Origin: Cornus controversa | Taxonomy: Eukaryota > Streptophyta > Magnoliopsida > Cornales > Cornaceae | DNA length: 64,000 nucleotides | Direction: 5' to 3' | Assembly: GCA_026545225.1 (NCBI GenBank) | Contig: CM048853.1 | Span: 46,425,755 to 46,489,754, forward strand | Part shown: one piece after another, positions 37,406 through 49,500 of the stretch | Layout: each line of letters starts with the position of its first letter | Position numbering within the stretch: the first letter of the stretch is position 1 | The notes under the pieces: generated by a model | Told to the model about the DNA's origin: nothing | Seen by the model: only the letters and a program-made list of their open reading frames with translations | The model's database searches: none | Position numbers and translations under genes: made by a program

Positions 37406-37520
37406 CTAGCGTATTGCCCATGCCTACGGTACTACAAATAATAAAAAAATTATTAAACTAAAATAAATGTTGATTTCATATAATCAACGTACCAATAAAT
37501 AAATGTTTACAAAACACCAT
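37406..37520 (-). other. Second Helitron 3' terminus
   Basis: On the + strand CTAGCGTATTGCCCATGCC followed by TACGGTAC, then 'ttgatttca.ataatcaacgt.ccaataaa', closely matching 36750 onwards for about 110 bp. This is a duplicated Helitron 3' end in the same orientation. Its hairpin is weakened by two changes (GTACC/GGCAT). Confidence 0.6.
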
Positions 37521-39776
37521 TTGAATTACCTCTTGTTTAACATTACGAAAAGAATCAACGGGCATCTTAAATTTGTATAAAGAGTCAAAGATGGCAATTA
37601 TGACATAAAGCCTCTAACAATACCGTCAATTCCATACCAGAATAGAATAGCAGAGTACCATCACAATTTTGTACTTCTTAGTTCTTATGGGTAAAGTCAC
37701 AAAAATGATCAAAACGATTTACTGGAAAAAGGAAAAAGAAAAAAACCTTCGATCCCAAGTGCAGATCTTGTTTCCGACAATCCAATCAACATTTCACCTT
37801 TTAAAAAATGTTTTTTTTTCTACCTATATATAATTATTCAACTTCTTCATTATTTGAGTTAGAAGTGTGCATGGCATTATTTTTTTTATTTAAAAAGTGC
37901 TCAATTTAAAAGTTTTTTTTTTAATAAAATTGAAAGGATTCAGATTCTCAATATTTCATAAAGCTGTGAAGCAAAAAGAATCAAATTCAATTAATGTGAA
38001 TGCTAAAAGAAGGAATAATTAATTAATTCTCCGCGCACGTATAAAGAAAGTAAAATTGGTAGACAGAAGCATGCGAAAATTGATTGAAAACTAAATAAAA
38101 GAAGTAGCCGACAAAATCACTGGAAAATTGAAAGCTAAATAGTCTAGTAGACATTTTAAGACAACGAAATTTACAATTTTGAATACCAAAACTACTTTTC
38201 TTTCGTAAAAAAAAAAAAAAAAAAAAAAAAAACCCTAATCTCAATGCTTTTTACTTAGTCCTAATCCCACTAAAGCTGACTGTCACTTCCTTTTCTTTAG
38301 CTAAATGATGTACTTTTGAATAACCTAACGTATATTCAAGTACATTAATAACTATTTTTGTGAATAATTATTTAGCATTTGTATTTTTTAATACAATTGT
38401 ACACACTAATATAATCGTAACCCAGCTAAGTCCTAAATCAAAAAAGTTAAAGCCATACTTGAATCCCAATTACACAACATGAAAGTGAAAATTTTAATTT
38501 TCTAATTTTTTTCAGACTAAAAAATGTTATTATTACTATTATTTTATTTGTAGAAATTAGTGGAGAGAATATGCTACAATTTTTTTTTTCAAAAATGTCA
38601 ATATAATTACCATAAAAATAATGATGAAAAAAAAATGAGGCTTTTGAGGTTGACACATGGATAGTTATCCCTCAGCCCTCACATGTCCCATTAAAGAACA
38701 AACATATAGCATTAGATTGGTGTCCATCTGTTTAGGTTTTTAATTTAATTATAAGAATATAATATTCATTTACTTTTCTCAAAATGCATTTTATATTTAA
38801 AGATTATATTTCTCAAATTAATGTAATAATTGATGGGTTGGGCAGTGGATCCCCTTTAATGTAATAATTGATGGTTGAATTTACTGTGAATCTTAAAGTA
38901 CTGGAAAGCAGAATATAATGCTTGATCTTTGATAGACCATTCCACAGTTCAGAGAGTCGTAGAAGAGGATATAGATGGGTGTTGGCTATCATCATTTGCT
39001 TACTCAAACCCACTTAGTTAAAGAAGTACAATTAAGATATCATATAAAATTTAACTCTAAATATTGTGTACATTCATGTCTAAAGGCAGCATACGGTATT
39101 TGATGTCGAGCTCCCTGAACACTTTGACCATCTCCTCCACTAAAATATCTCTCAGATGATTTATTCGGTGCAAAAGCCAAATTGAGAATTTCAGCCTGTT
39201 CATGTCCTCCACATCCCTCATGATTATCATTGGAGCTGGGTACCAATGATCACGTTTTTTTTCGAATGGGTAAATCAGACGAATTAGGATCTCTGTTGGT
39301 AAATTTGTATGATTAACATAGACAAAAAACTTAATTATTCAACTCATCAAAGAGATTATTTTAAAAAAATATAAAAGCAGAGCAAGAAAATAGAAAAAAT
39401 TCACATCTCTCTACTTACCCTGTTATCCTCTCTTTCATCGTGATGATCTTTTCCATTGGAGTTGAGATGTGGATACAGAATCAATTGCATCTCCCATATC
39501 TGGACTACGATAGTAATTACTGATGAGCTTGGTAGCTAGAACACTGTTTGTAGTCAATATATTCAAACCAAGTTAGGATCTCAAACATACAATCAAAAGA
39601 TATTGTATCATAAGCAAGCATACAGAAGGAATACAATCACAGATTCATTTTTGTTGAAAAATTACCATGTAAAATCCCTTTTGTTTGCTTCCTTTGAGAA
39701 TCCCCTCCTGCCCCTTTCTCCCAAAGGGGTCATTGTTTGGTGGAGTGGCGGGTTAAGCAATATTGTGACTTAAATC
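37521..39776. other. Helitron internal DNA, mostly unassigned
   Basis: AT-rich, with a 30-bp A run at about 38203-38232. Reverse-strand text at 39040-39250 is open for about 65 codons in overlapping frames (one reads VFRELDIKYRMLPLDMN). It could be another captured exon, but I could not assign a family. Otherwise nothing was seen. Confidence 0.35.
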
Positions 39777-39801
39777 ATGAGCTCAAAATCGGTTAAAGAC
39801 T

Positions 39802-40473
39802 TTGAGTCATCAGATTCCACCACTTACAAAAAATCGTCGTCTGACGGTGGTTCTGATCATTCATCGGATTTCTTCTTCTTATGCATCGCCATCACCACCA
39901 TCTCCTTCCGGAGGATCATCATCCTCGTCGTCACCATCACCCTCTTCCGGAGGATCGTCCTCGTTGTCACCATCACCACCATCTCCTTCATCGTCCTCTT
40001 CCGGAGGATCCGGTACATCGTCATCACCACCATCAAAATCCAGCACCCCGCCACCACCAAAATCCTCGTCCTCGACAGCTGCACATGACACACCAACCCC
40101 ACCTTCACAACAAAATGCTCATCCTACACCTCTTTCCAAAAGTTCAAACTCCCACCCTCCTCCCCCTTCATCTTCTAACAAAAACACACCATACCATCCA
40201 ACTCCCCATGCACCTGGTCAGAATCAGCATCATTCTCCTCCTGCACCGCTCTCTTCAACTCACCGTACACCACCATCTTCGTCAAACCATGACAACAGTT
40301 CATCCGAATCAGGCATGATTGGAGGAGCCGTGGTAGGAGGCGGAGTATTGCTCATTATCATGATAATCTGCCTCATCTGTTGCTGCAGGAGGAAGAAGAG
40401 AAAGCAGCACCCTCAGATGCAGTACTACAATGCTCCTCCTGGAAACAGAAATGACTATTACAATAGTGTATAA
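39802..40473 (+). pseudogene. PERK-type (proline-rich extensin-like) receptor kinase, first-exon fragment without kinase
   Basis: The frame from 39802 to 40473 encodes a Ser/Pro-rich, extensin-like ectodomain, a transmembrane segment (GGVLLIIMIICLICCC), a basic stop-transfer RRKKRK and a juxtamembrane QYYNAPPGNRNDYYNS. This order matches the N-terminal half of PERK kinases. The stop follows at once, and a GTATAA at that point looks like the original exon 1 donor. No kinase domain is present downstream. The true start is uncertain: an ATG at 39777 opens another frame with a Ser-rich beginning, so a frameshift near 39870 is likely. It lies in the Helitron, antisense to the element. Confidence 0.7.
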
Positions 40474-40597
40474 CAATTTTGATATTTCTTCTCCCTGAAG
40501 TCCTTCTAGTTCACAACGATCTCCTACATCAAATGGGTGCATTACAAATAAGAAGATGATTGCCTCAAATGATAAACAATAGTTGTGACAAACTCAC

Positions 40598-40718
40598 CTT
40601 TATAATAAGAGATCTTGAGCAACCGGTCGATCACCTTCCGATTGACCTGACTGTCATCAACGGCGATCACATGGAGGTTCTGTCATCGACGCCAATCCTT
40701 CTCCTTCTTTGCCTCCAT
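40598..40718 (-). pseudogene. Type-A response regulator (cytokinin ARR) first-exon fragment
   Basis: The reverse strand reads MEAKKEKDWRR, then an in-frame TGA, then LHVIAVDDSQVNRKVIDRLL and KISYYK, up to a GTGAG donor at 40597. LHVxAVDDSxVxRKVIxRLLKIS is the start of the receiver domain of plant type-A ARRs, and the two Asp of 'VDDS' are its acidic metal-binding residues. The rest of the receiver, including the phospho-accepting Asp, is absent nearby. The premature stop and lack of later exons mark it as a captured dead exon. It lies 125 bp from the PERK fragment, in opposite orientation. Confidence 0.7.
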
Positions 40719-41227
40719 CACCGCTTCCACGGGACTGGGTTCTGACTGCTCATCGCCTCAATTGTGGTGGCGGTGGTGATGAGTACCACCGCCGTTGGGG
40801 TAGAGAAAGGTGGCGGTGAGACTTATTGCTTGGTGACGGTGGTGGTCTTTTAGTTTGGATGCCAAAATCATGGAAAGAAAGAGTCTGATATAAAAGAGGA
40901 GAGAGATAATGATATAAAAGCAGGGAGAGAAAAGAAATAAAAAAAATAATGTTATTTTATATTTGAAAATAAATTGATGTGAAAGTAGGTGAATGTTTGA
41001 GGGGGAAAAAGGGTGAATGTTTTAATTTGAATTTGGGTGAGAGTGAATCTTAATCGTTGATTGAACATTGGGAGAGTAATTTTAGACCGTAGATAGGCAT
41101 AGATATTTTGAACCGTCAGATGACTTTTTTAAACATTTTTGACCGTTAGATGATGAATTTTTTTAGGCGGGAGATTCAAACACAAAGCTAAAATGTTATA
41201 TAGTATAGGGTTAAGTACATTAAACCT

Positions 41228-41420
41228 TCCTGAATTATCGTCATATTGCAAGAAACCCTACTGAACTATAAATTGACCCCTGAACTATCACCAGATTGCA
41301 AGAAACCCCCTGAACTATCACCAATTTACAAGAAATTTCCTGAACTACAAATTGACCCCTTGAACTATCACTAGATTGTAAGAAACCCCCTGAACTATAA
41401 GAAACACACACTAAAGGACA
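41228..41420. repeat. Degenerate minisatellite, about 36-bp unit
   Basis: Four to five imperfect copies of a unit like 'ccctgaactatcaccagattgcaagaaac', starting about 20 bp beyond the Helitron 5' end. Confidence 0.7.
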
Positions 41421-42589
41421 AATCGTCAACTAGCATTTAACGAAAAAAAATCAAATTCCTATTTTGCCCTTAGTTAATATGTATGATTGTTGGTGAAGTA
41501 GACTAAGGCCCTATTTGGTAGCAATTTTGATTTCAAATTTTAGCTTTTATTTTCATTTTTTTGGAAGTCACAGCAGAAATCGCATTTGGTAACGTAGTTT
41601 TTTTTTTTCTGAAAAAATGAAAGTGATGTCAAAAATTTGACAATCCTTAGACATAATTTGAAAGCTTAATAACGAAGCTTTCAGTTTCAAATTTTATTTT
41701 TCAGTTCAAGTTTTCATTTATGATTTTTTTATAAAATACAATAAATAAATAAATTTCTTGCTCAAAAATATAATATAATACAATAAATTAAAATTTTATA
41801 AAAAAAAGAATAAAAAAATTAGAAAATACAATAAATACAAAATTGGTGACTCAAAAAATATAAATATAACAAAATAAAATATAATAAAATAAGACATGTT
41901 GGTTACATTGATCGTAGAGGTTGAGATATAAGGTGTATTTGTATATATAATGTGTTTAACTGTCATAAGGGTATTTTTGGCATTCTAAATTTGGAGTGGG
42001 TCATGTGTTTCAACTAATGTTAGATTTTGTATAATAATTTAACGATTTGGGGTTTATTGCATAGAGAGAAGATAATTCAAGGATTAAATGTCCAAAAATG
42101 ACTGTTTAGATAATTTTTTGAGAGGGAGAGAAAATAGTTCAAAGGACTAGCTGCAAATATTATTTCAGGAGAATTTTTTTGTGAGAGAGTAGTTGAAGGG
42201 GTTCAATGCACATCACCCATACATATACATACATACATATAGATTGGTTTACTTGAACCTAGATAAGCGATAAGCATAACTTGTCTACTGTTTCTGGATA
42301 TTTATAATATTGTATCATTGTATGTAAGTAGTTTTATGGATAAAGATAAACACAGAGGTCCAATCAATATAATTATCTTGGATGGGCTGACTAAAGAAAG
42401 CCCACTGTCTCACCCATACCAGAAACCACCCACAGACAACCTCAACTCACCGGTTCACTGCATACCTCTCTCTCTCTCTCTCTATATATACATATATAAT
42501 CACACTTCAATAGCGAACTCAAAAGCCATATAACACAACAACTCTTTTTCAGGTGATTCCAATCGTTGGATCAAACAGATTTCCGGTAG
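41421..42589. other. Intergenic region upstream of the universal stress protein gene
   Basis: AT-rich DNA. A CT run followed by TA-rich text (42467-42503, with 'tatatatacatatataatcac') about 90-120 bp before the ATG may be the core promoter. No other gene. Confidence 0.4.
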
Positions 42590-43467
42590 ATGGCTGTCGT
42601 GGAAGCAAGAGAGCGCAAGATCTTAGTGGCCGTCGATGAAGGTGAGGAGAGCATGTACGCTCTCTCATGGTGCCTCAAGAACGTTGTTTCCGAAAATTCC
42701 GAAGATACCCTCGTCCTCCTATACGCCAAGCCACCTCGAACTGTGTATACGGCTATAGACGGACCAGGTAGGAGTGAACGTGTCGAAGGTAATTTTTAGC
42801 TCACTTTAAGGGCGTTTTCGTAAATCAAAGATTCAGTGATGTTTTGGTACATTATTTTGTTTCTCAGGGTATTTGTTTTCGTCTGATATAATGGCTACCA
42901 TGGAAAAATACAGCAACGAGGTGGCCCATTGCGTGCTAGAGAAAGCGCAGAGGCTTTGCAAGGAGGTGAAAAATGTGAGTTGTAATTTTGTACCTTGATA
43001 AAGGTTAAAATCGTCCTATCAAATATTTTGATTTTTCTAATATGCGACGCTGGTGTAGATTAAGGTGGACCCTATGGTAGAACCTGGAGATGCCAGGGAC
43101 GTGATCTGTCAGATGGCAGAGAAGTTGGGTGTTGATATTGTTGTCATGGGAAGCCATGGTTATGGTTTGATCAAGAGGTGGGTCCAACTAATTTTCTGAC
43201 TTAACACATAAAAAATTAAAAAAAATTGACTTTTTGTTTACAATAATTTTTTCTTTTTTAAGTCCTAGAAAATTGTTTTTAGTGACCAAAAAGCCCTTTT
43301 GTCCAGGTAATCATCTCTCTTTTCCTTCTCTTTTAATTTATTTTTGGGATTTAATTATTTTTTTATATGGCAGGACATTTTTGGGAAGTGTGAGCAATCA
43401 CTGTGCACAGAACGTGAAGTGTCCTATTTTGATAGTGAAGAGGCCAAAATCAGCTAGCCAAAACTAA
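42590..43467 (+). CDS. Universal stress protein (UspA domain)
   Basis: Four exons, 42590-42767, 42868-42974, 43059-43177 and 43374-43467, give 165 residues, the usual length for single-domain plant USPs. The first strand RKILVAVDEGEESMYALSW is at 9-27. The ATP-binding loop fits G-X2-G-X9-G-(S/T): G126-SH-G129, nine residues, G139-S140. The last strand is CPILIVKR. So it belongs to the nucleotide-binding class, as far as the motif shows. These cytosolic proteins are linked to hypoxia, drought and other stresses; the specific role of this member cannot be read from sequence. All introns are short with GT-AG ends, and the start is the first ATG in frame. Confidence 0.95.
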
Positions 43468-44625
43468 TCTAACTTCTTTTTGCTTGTGGTGTTGTGGAAA
43501 TATTGTTGTAAGATGGTCCATCTATGTTATCTTTTGGACTTTTTGTGTCTGTTAGCGGCGGCTTTGATCAAGATATGTATATACAATAATGATATTAGTG
43601 GACTGACTTTCACTTTTGGTTGATCTTCATTCATGTATCGAAAGAAAGATGTGTTACACCAATATTTTACTTTTTAATTTTAATTAAATTGACTATTTAG
43701 TAAGGATAGGTTGAAATCAGTTTGTTTCACAAAAATTGGAACAAAATCAACCCATGAGGACTAATGGAACCGAATTAAAGAAAACCGTTACATTTTCAGT
43801 TTTGAAACATAAAAATAAAAATTTAAATTTCAACAAGCAACTTATTATCAAGCACCAAAATTAAAAAATCAAATACTAATAAGAAGCCCAAACTAGAAAC
43901 GAAACATACTGAAATTAAAAATCAAATACTAATGAGAACTCCCAACTAGAAACGAAAATCAAATACAACGAAGTGTACTGAACCGCTGATTCGATTTTTT
44001 GGTTCTACTAGTTTTTTTGCACCTCTAGTATTTAGCTAGAAGTTGAAATTTTGGTTGAGAAAGGGGTAACTTACAATTTTTGGTAAATTGAGGGGGTAGT
44101 CGCCAAAAAAAATTAATAAAAGAAAATATTTTATAACTTTCTGATAGTATAAAGTTTATTGCAATTTGGCCAAATTTTAATACGACCATACAAAGATTCC
44201 TGATCCCATAAAGCTTCATTTGGATAAAGATGAGGTAACTTGTATTTATATTTGAGTAAATTAAGAAAGAAAATGAAAGTCTTATTGGTAAAGAAAACGA
44301 AAGAAAAAAAAATTATTTTAACTATTTTACTATCCATATTATTTTAACAAAATATTATTTATATATTAAGACTTAAATTTATATCATCTCTCTTCAAATT
44401 TACGAAGGATGGTATTGAGAGGTTTGAAGGATTAAACTAATTTGCATTATTATAGTATGACAGGTAAAAGGAATTCGAGAGAGAGTTTTACCCAAAGTGT
44501 AAAAATACAATTTTACTCTTGTATTATAATATCCCATTAAATTTTAAATAGAGTAAAATACAATGACCTATTTTGAAGTTTGTCGTAATTGCATTGACCT
44601 CCCTATGATATGATTTGAGATAAGA

Positions 44626-45020
44626 TTTTAGGATTATTTGCTTCCACACACACGACACCACCAGTCCGATTGTTTTCGTACTTGCGACTCAGGACAAAAC
44701 CCAACAACTCGATTCACAGATCCGATCCTATGTCTGAGTGTATATATATCACCATGATCAAAGATCTTTGAAAATAATGTGATAGAATTTTTGACGAATG
44801 ATCATATATGTTAGGAGCATATATTTTAGGATTATTTGCTTCTACACACACGACACTACCAGTCCGGTTGTTTTCATACTTGTGACTCAGGACAAGACCC
44901 AACAACTCGATACACAGATCCGATCCTATGTCTGAGTGTGTATATATATCACCATGATCAAAGATCTTTGAAAATAATTTGTGACATAATTTTTGACAAA
45001 TGATCATATATATTGGGTGC
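44626..45020. repeat. Tandem ~198-bp duplication
   Basis: A unit starting 'ttttaggattatttgcttc' at 44626 recurs from 44824. Both copies carry 'gacaaacccaacaactcga'-like and 'atatcaccatgatcaaagat' blocks, with a few differences. Confidence 0.85.
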
Positions 45021-45149
45021 AAGATCAAAGATCATTAGTAGTCATGGATGGTGAGTCTAGGGACGATGGTGGTTGGAATGATCAGAGCAATTATTACAAA
45101 CGTCAGAGAAGGTCATCCTATAACTTTAATGAACAAGAGACTTACCTAT

Positions 45150-45420
45150 CATGTGCAATTAAAGCAACAGCATCACAATGCAATACACTACATAACATAT
45201 GCAATATTCGTGTAACAAACAATGTAACACTCATGCAACACAATAGAATCACAATGTAATATACCACACATAACATATGCTACATTCTACATTCGTGCAA
45301 CAACAAAGTAACACTAATGCAACACATTGGAATCACAATGTAATATACCACTTAACATATGCTACATTCGTGCAACAACAAAGTAACACTAATGCAACAC
45401 ATCAAAGATGCTACCACATA
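45150..45420. repeat. Minisatellite with ~80-bp unit
   Basis: About three imperfect copies containing 'caacacattggaatcacaat' and 'aacatatgctacattcgtgc' blocks. Confidence 0.7.
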
Positions 45421-45790
45421 TGCAACATATTATACCGTGTCACAACTCTACAACACTATTAAATCAAGAATTTAACACTTTCGCGTAATTGTTATATTGT
45501 CAATTTAAAATTGTTCCATTAACGATTTAAAGTTGTTGCATTATTGATTAAAATGCATAGAACGACATTATTGATTAAAATGCATAGAACGACATAGGAC
45601 ACGGGAACAAAAGAGGATCCTGATCCCATTTTAGGAGGAAGGGAGAGTTTATATTTTATATTTATATGTATATGTATATATTTTGTCAAGCCCGGATAAA
45701 TGTAGAGGGCTGTTGACAGTCAAGGTAAAGCTTTTGTCATCAACATAAATTCTAAGCATATGTGGTCTCTCAGATATATACTCTTACAAC

Positions 45791-45917
45791 AAAATAACGT
45801 CCTTCACTGTTTTCTGCAATTACTCTCTTGTTCAAAATGTCAATCCAAAGCCTAAAATAACGTCCTTCACTGTTTTCTGCAGTTACTCTCTCTTGTTCAA
45901 AATGTCAACCCAAAGCA
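45791..45917. repeat. Tandem ~63-bp duplication
   Basis: 'aaaataacgtccttcactgt' with its following sequence occurs at 45791 and again at 45854, nearly identical apart from a 2-bp CT expansion. Confidence 0.8.
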
Positions 45918-46529
45918 TATGGATCAATGAATGATTTGGATGGAAAGGTAACGATGAATGATTTGGATTTAGCAATGGATGATTCGAATATTAGGTCGAT
46001 GTATGAGATGGAAGAAATGTTTAGAGAGAGTTGATATTGAGTTTGAAGTGGTAAAACTTACATTTATTTTATCTTTCTAATACACTTAAAATTTCATTAT
46101 ATTCTTTTGCACTCCCATGTATGAATTAAAAGGTCTTATGTAATGTATGTGTGACAATGATAGAGGTGTATATAGATGGATGATCTGGATCATCTCTCTC
46201 TAATAATAGGCATATATATATATATATATATATATAGGCTAAAAACCCAGTGGTCCAAGACACATGAAATAAAATATTAGCATGAGTTCCAACTCCAAAC
46301 TATTTCATAAATTTGAAACAAAAATCATAAAGGTTTCCCTTTTGCTGTTGTTCCAATGGCCAGAAAGTTGATTCAAATCAGGATCAAAGTAGAGCCTCCA
46401 ATTCTTAAGTTCCCTAGCAGTAAACTACAAGCTAAAAAAAGGTAAATTTTTTGTTGATTACCAAAGCTTATCTTGAAAATGTAAATGTCAGCATCAGAAC
46501 ATGGCACTGCTCTCAACTCAGAGTTCAGG

Positions 46530-49500
46530 CTATAGCTCATCCTGCAAACAGAAAAACAGGAGAAAATATAATAAGAAATACGATGGATAGAAAGTAGAGA
46601 TTTGATCAAGACAATGGAGCAGAAAGAAGTATTACATGTTTATCATCATCCTCACTGTCTGTGCTATCTTTCTTGTCTTCAGCATCATCTCCTTCTGCAT
46701 CGTCACCATCAGCATCATCTTCATCCTCAGCCTGGAAAACCGATTGACAACAATTAGGACCCGGATAAAGTTACAAGTTAGTTAGATTCTTTGAAGAGAG
46801 GTTTATCGACTTACATCAGAATCAACTGGATCGTCCTTTGATTCCTGATAGACAATCAAATTCACGAATTACGACTTGTATAATCAAACATCATCTACTT
46901 CAGTGAATTCAAAAAGAAACACAGATATTCTTCAAAATCTAACACAATATAGAAGCTCATATGCGCTTAAGAGCAACTCTCTTCCAATAATTCAGCAATT
47001 AAATAATGAACTTGGACTCTCTTCCAATAATTCAGCAATTAAACAAAGAACTTGAAAACATAGTCTAACTATAAAAATTCTGATAATCTAACATAAAAAA
47101 TTGTAAATTAAAAAAAAAAATACAATGAATACCTCCTCCTCTCTCTTCTTCTCTGCCTCATCAAATGCTGCCTTCTCTGCCTGCAAAATCAAATATAATA
47201 CCCCAAACATGAATAAACAACAAAACATTTACAAGAAGCATTAAATGGGAGAATAGCAACATACATCCTTGTTCTTTCCCCATGTTTCTTCTACCAGCTT
47301 CTTTGCATACTCCGGATCATCGCAAATCAAGACATTGTCAAACAAGGTTCCAGATTTCACCTAAAAAATGCATATATAGTTAGTTATAGTTCCAATTGCC
47401 TAGTAACAATAGCACATAAGAAGTGCACAACAAGAGTTACCTGCCACAGCTCAATTCCAACGTACTTCAATTTTGGGAAAACATAGAGATCCGGATCATC
47501 TTTGAAGTCTGTATGTAACAGAAATTTTAGTTTTGGTGAATTTAAACTCAAAAGATGTTACCATAAACTATATCAAGGCTTTAAAGAAGAATGGACAAGT
47601 ACCTGGGTTGTCAATCATAGGTGTCTTCCACTTCCCTTTGTAATTGGGGTTCTTAATTTTCTGTCAAGAGGAGATTACCAATTACAGAAAAGTCATTTCT
47701 AAACTAAAAATGTTAAGTTAAATTAGAGTTCCACAAACCTTAGCCTTCCATGGACCCTTGTACTCGGGGTTTGGAATGGTTGGTGGTGTCCACTCACCAT
47801 CTTCCTCATCATCCCAGTCTTCAGGCTGAAATTGTTAACCTTTACTCAGTGACTGTTTCCCTTTCAAATATTATTCTAAAAAACATATATAAAGACCTGC
47901 TGGCTATCAGTATGACTACCTTTTTGGCATCAGGATCTGCTATCTCCTTAGGGATGTCATCATACCCCTGCAGTACAAAGAAACCGTTTGACCATAAACC
48001 CAAATTTCAGCCATTTATATTGATTGGGACAAATAAAGAGGTAAGATTTGTTACTTCTGGCTTCTTATCTTCAGGATCAGGAATGTATTCCTTGTCATCC
48101 CAATCTTCAGGCTGTCATCAGTATGTAGCTGAGTCAATATCATAATTCAAAAGACAAAGAGAAAAAGCAATTGGAAACCTTATTCGTATCGGGCAATTAC
48201 TTTCTTGGCCTCAGGATCCTTAATTTTCTTTGGTGGGAGAAGATCCCAATCGGAGTACAGACTACCAGATTGCTTCTCCTCATTATCAATGAGGATGCTG
48301 TAGGTAGCATCAGGGTGGAGGATGAATGTGTAAACATGAGTCAGCTGGTCTGTCTCACAGGGAACATCCTTCTTAATCAAGTGGTTTGTCCCCTTATGAG
48401 TAAGAATAGCATGGACTTTCTTTGTGCTGTAGCCACAGATATCTGGTCCAAACATGATGCTGCAATTACCCATATGTTTTTCCAAATTAGCAATTTGAAC
48501 AGGGACAAGAAATTTGCAGAGATGTCAGGTAGCAAGGTAAAAGAAAAACCTATATGGGGTATCTCCGCCAAATTTCTTTTGATCAACTTCACCGCTGAGT
48601 AACTTCATGTAGCCACCACCACAGTCAAGTTTCTGTTCATGCTTAACAGAAAATTGGAAAACTAATGTCTTATCCTTATTACTCAATTGAGGGAACTCAG
48701 CCGATATAGCATAGAATCTGTAATCTTCACTGGTTTGGATGCCTACATCAGGACAACAAAGTCCCGTAAATGTTTCATCCTCCATAAAAATTAAAGACCA
48801 AGGATTGATCATTGCAACAAATAGTTTCAAAAAGAATGCTTCATTATTGATGTGGAAAATAAAAGTACCTTTATCACTAGGATCCCCATTCCATTTACCG
48901 GAAGTGTAGTTCCACTCCCCAGCCATTTTCTCATCATTCTTCCAGTCAGACTTGACCCACCGATTCTCCCATCCATCTAAAGAATGCAGCAGTAGAAACA
49001 GATTATTAGAACAGAAAACAGAGGGAAAGAAAAAAAACCAAATGCTTATTAATAGTCGATCAGATACTAATTTTCAAACAACAAAAGATTAAGTTGACTC
49101 AGACGACATGAAAAATGGCAGAGAACTTATTTCCATAAACAACAAAGCAATTCAAATATTGAGAAGTTCTACAAGATCAAAGCTATGAGAAAAATTCCCA
49201 TTTGAGTGTGAATTACATACATATCAATACAATTACTTACATGTTTCCATTTTTCTATTTTGTCGCAATAGCATTATGAACATGGGAAATATAAATTCAC
49301 TATACATAGACAAGTAACAAGTACATATGCACAATGTACATGCATTTTGCAAGTCATTAGGTTTTTTAGATAGGGCGTTTACAAGCCTACATAACAGTCT
49401 TATAAATCGTAAAATAAAAATCTTTTACTATCAGTATTATGTATGTATAACAAGCACAGGTTTTCTTTATCCTATTCAGTTAGGTTGAACCAAACACTTG

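Larger units (their letters stand above)
36750..41209 (-). mobile_element. Non-autonomous Helitron carrying captured gene fragments
   Basis: Reverse-strand orientation. On that strand the 3' end reads GTGCCGTAGGCAC hairpin, GGGCAATACC, then CTAG followed by T at 36750: a canonical Helitron 3' end. The 5' end near 41209 reads CCTATACTATATAACATTTT, resembling the TCTATACTATAT start of plant Helitrons with a changed first base. The ~190 bp next to it share text with the mini-Helitrons ('gaccgta.atag...agatattttgaa'). A second, homologous 3' end lies at 37406. No Rep/helicase is encoded. Inside are a PERK exon (39802-40473), a type-A response regulator exon (40598-40718) and an acidic protein fragment (about 36949-37330). 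That the outer ends belong to one insertion is inferred. Confidence 0.6.
43468..46529. other. Intergenic, repeat-rich
   Basis: 3' flank of the USP gene on the left and of calreticulin on the right. It holds tandem duplications (44626-45020, 45150-45420, 45791-45917) and a TA run (46208-46235). No supported gene. Confidence 0.5.

Noticed and set aside
45150-45420. Possible CRISPR-like array from regularly repeated blocks
   Set aside because: Plant nuclear DNA, and the repeats are contiguous imperfect tandem units without unique spacers.
47750-48602. + strand frames of 131 and 143 codons
   Set aside because: Antisense to calreticulin exons 4-7; they cross the splice sites of the real gene.
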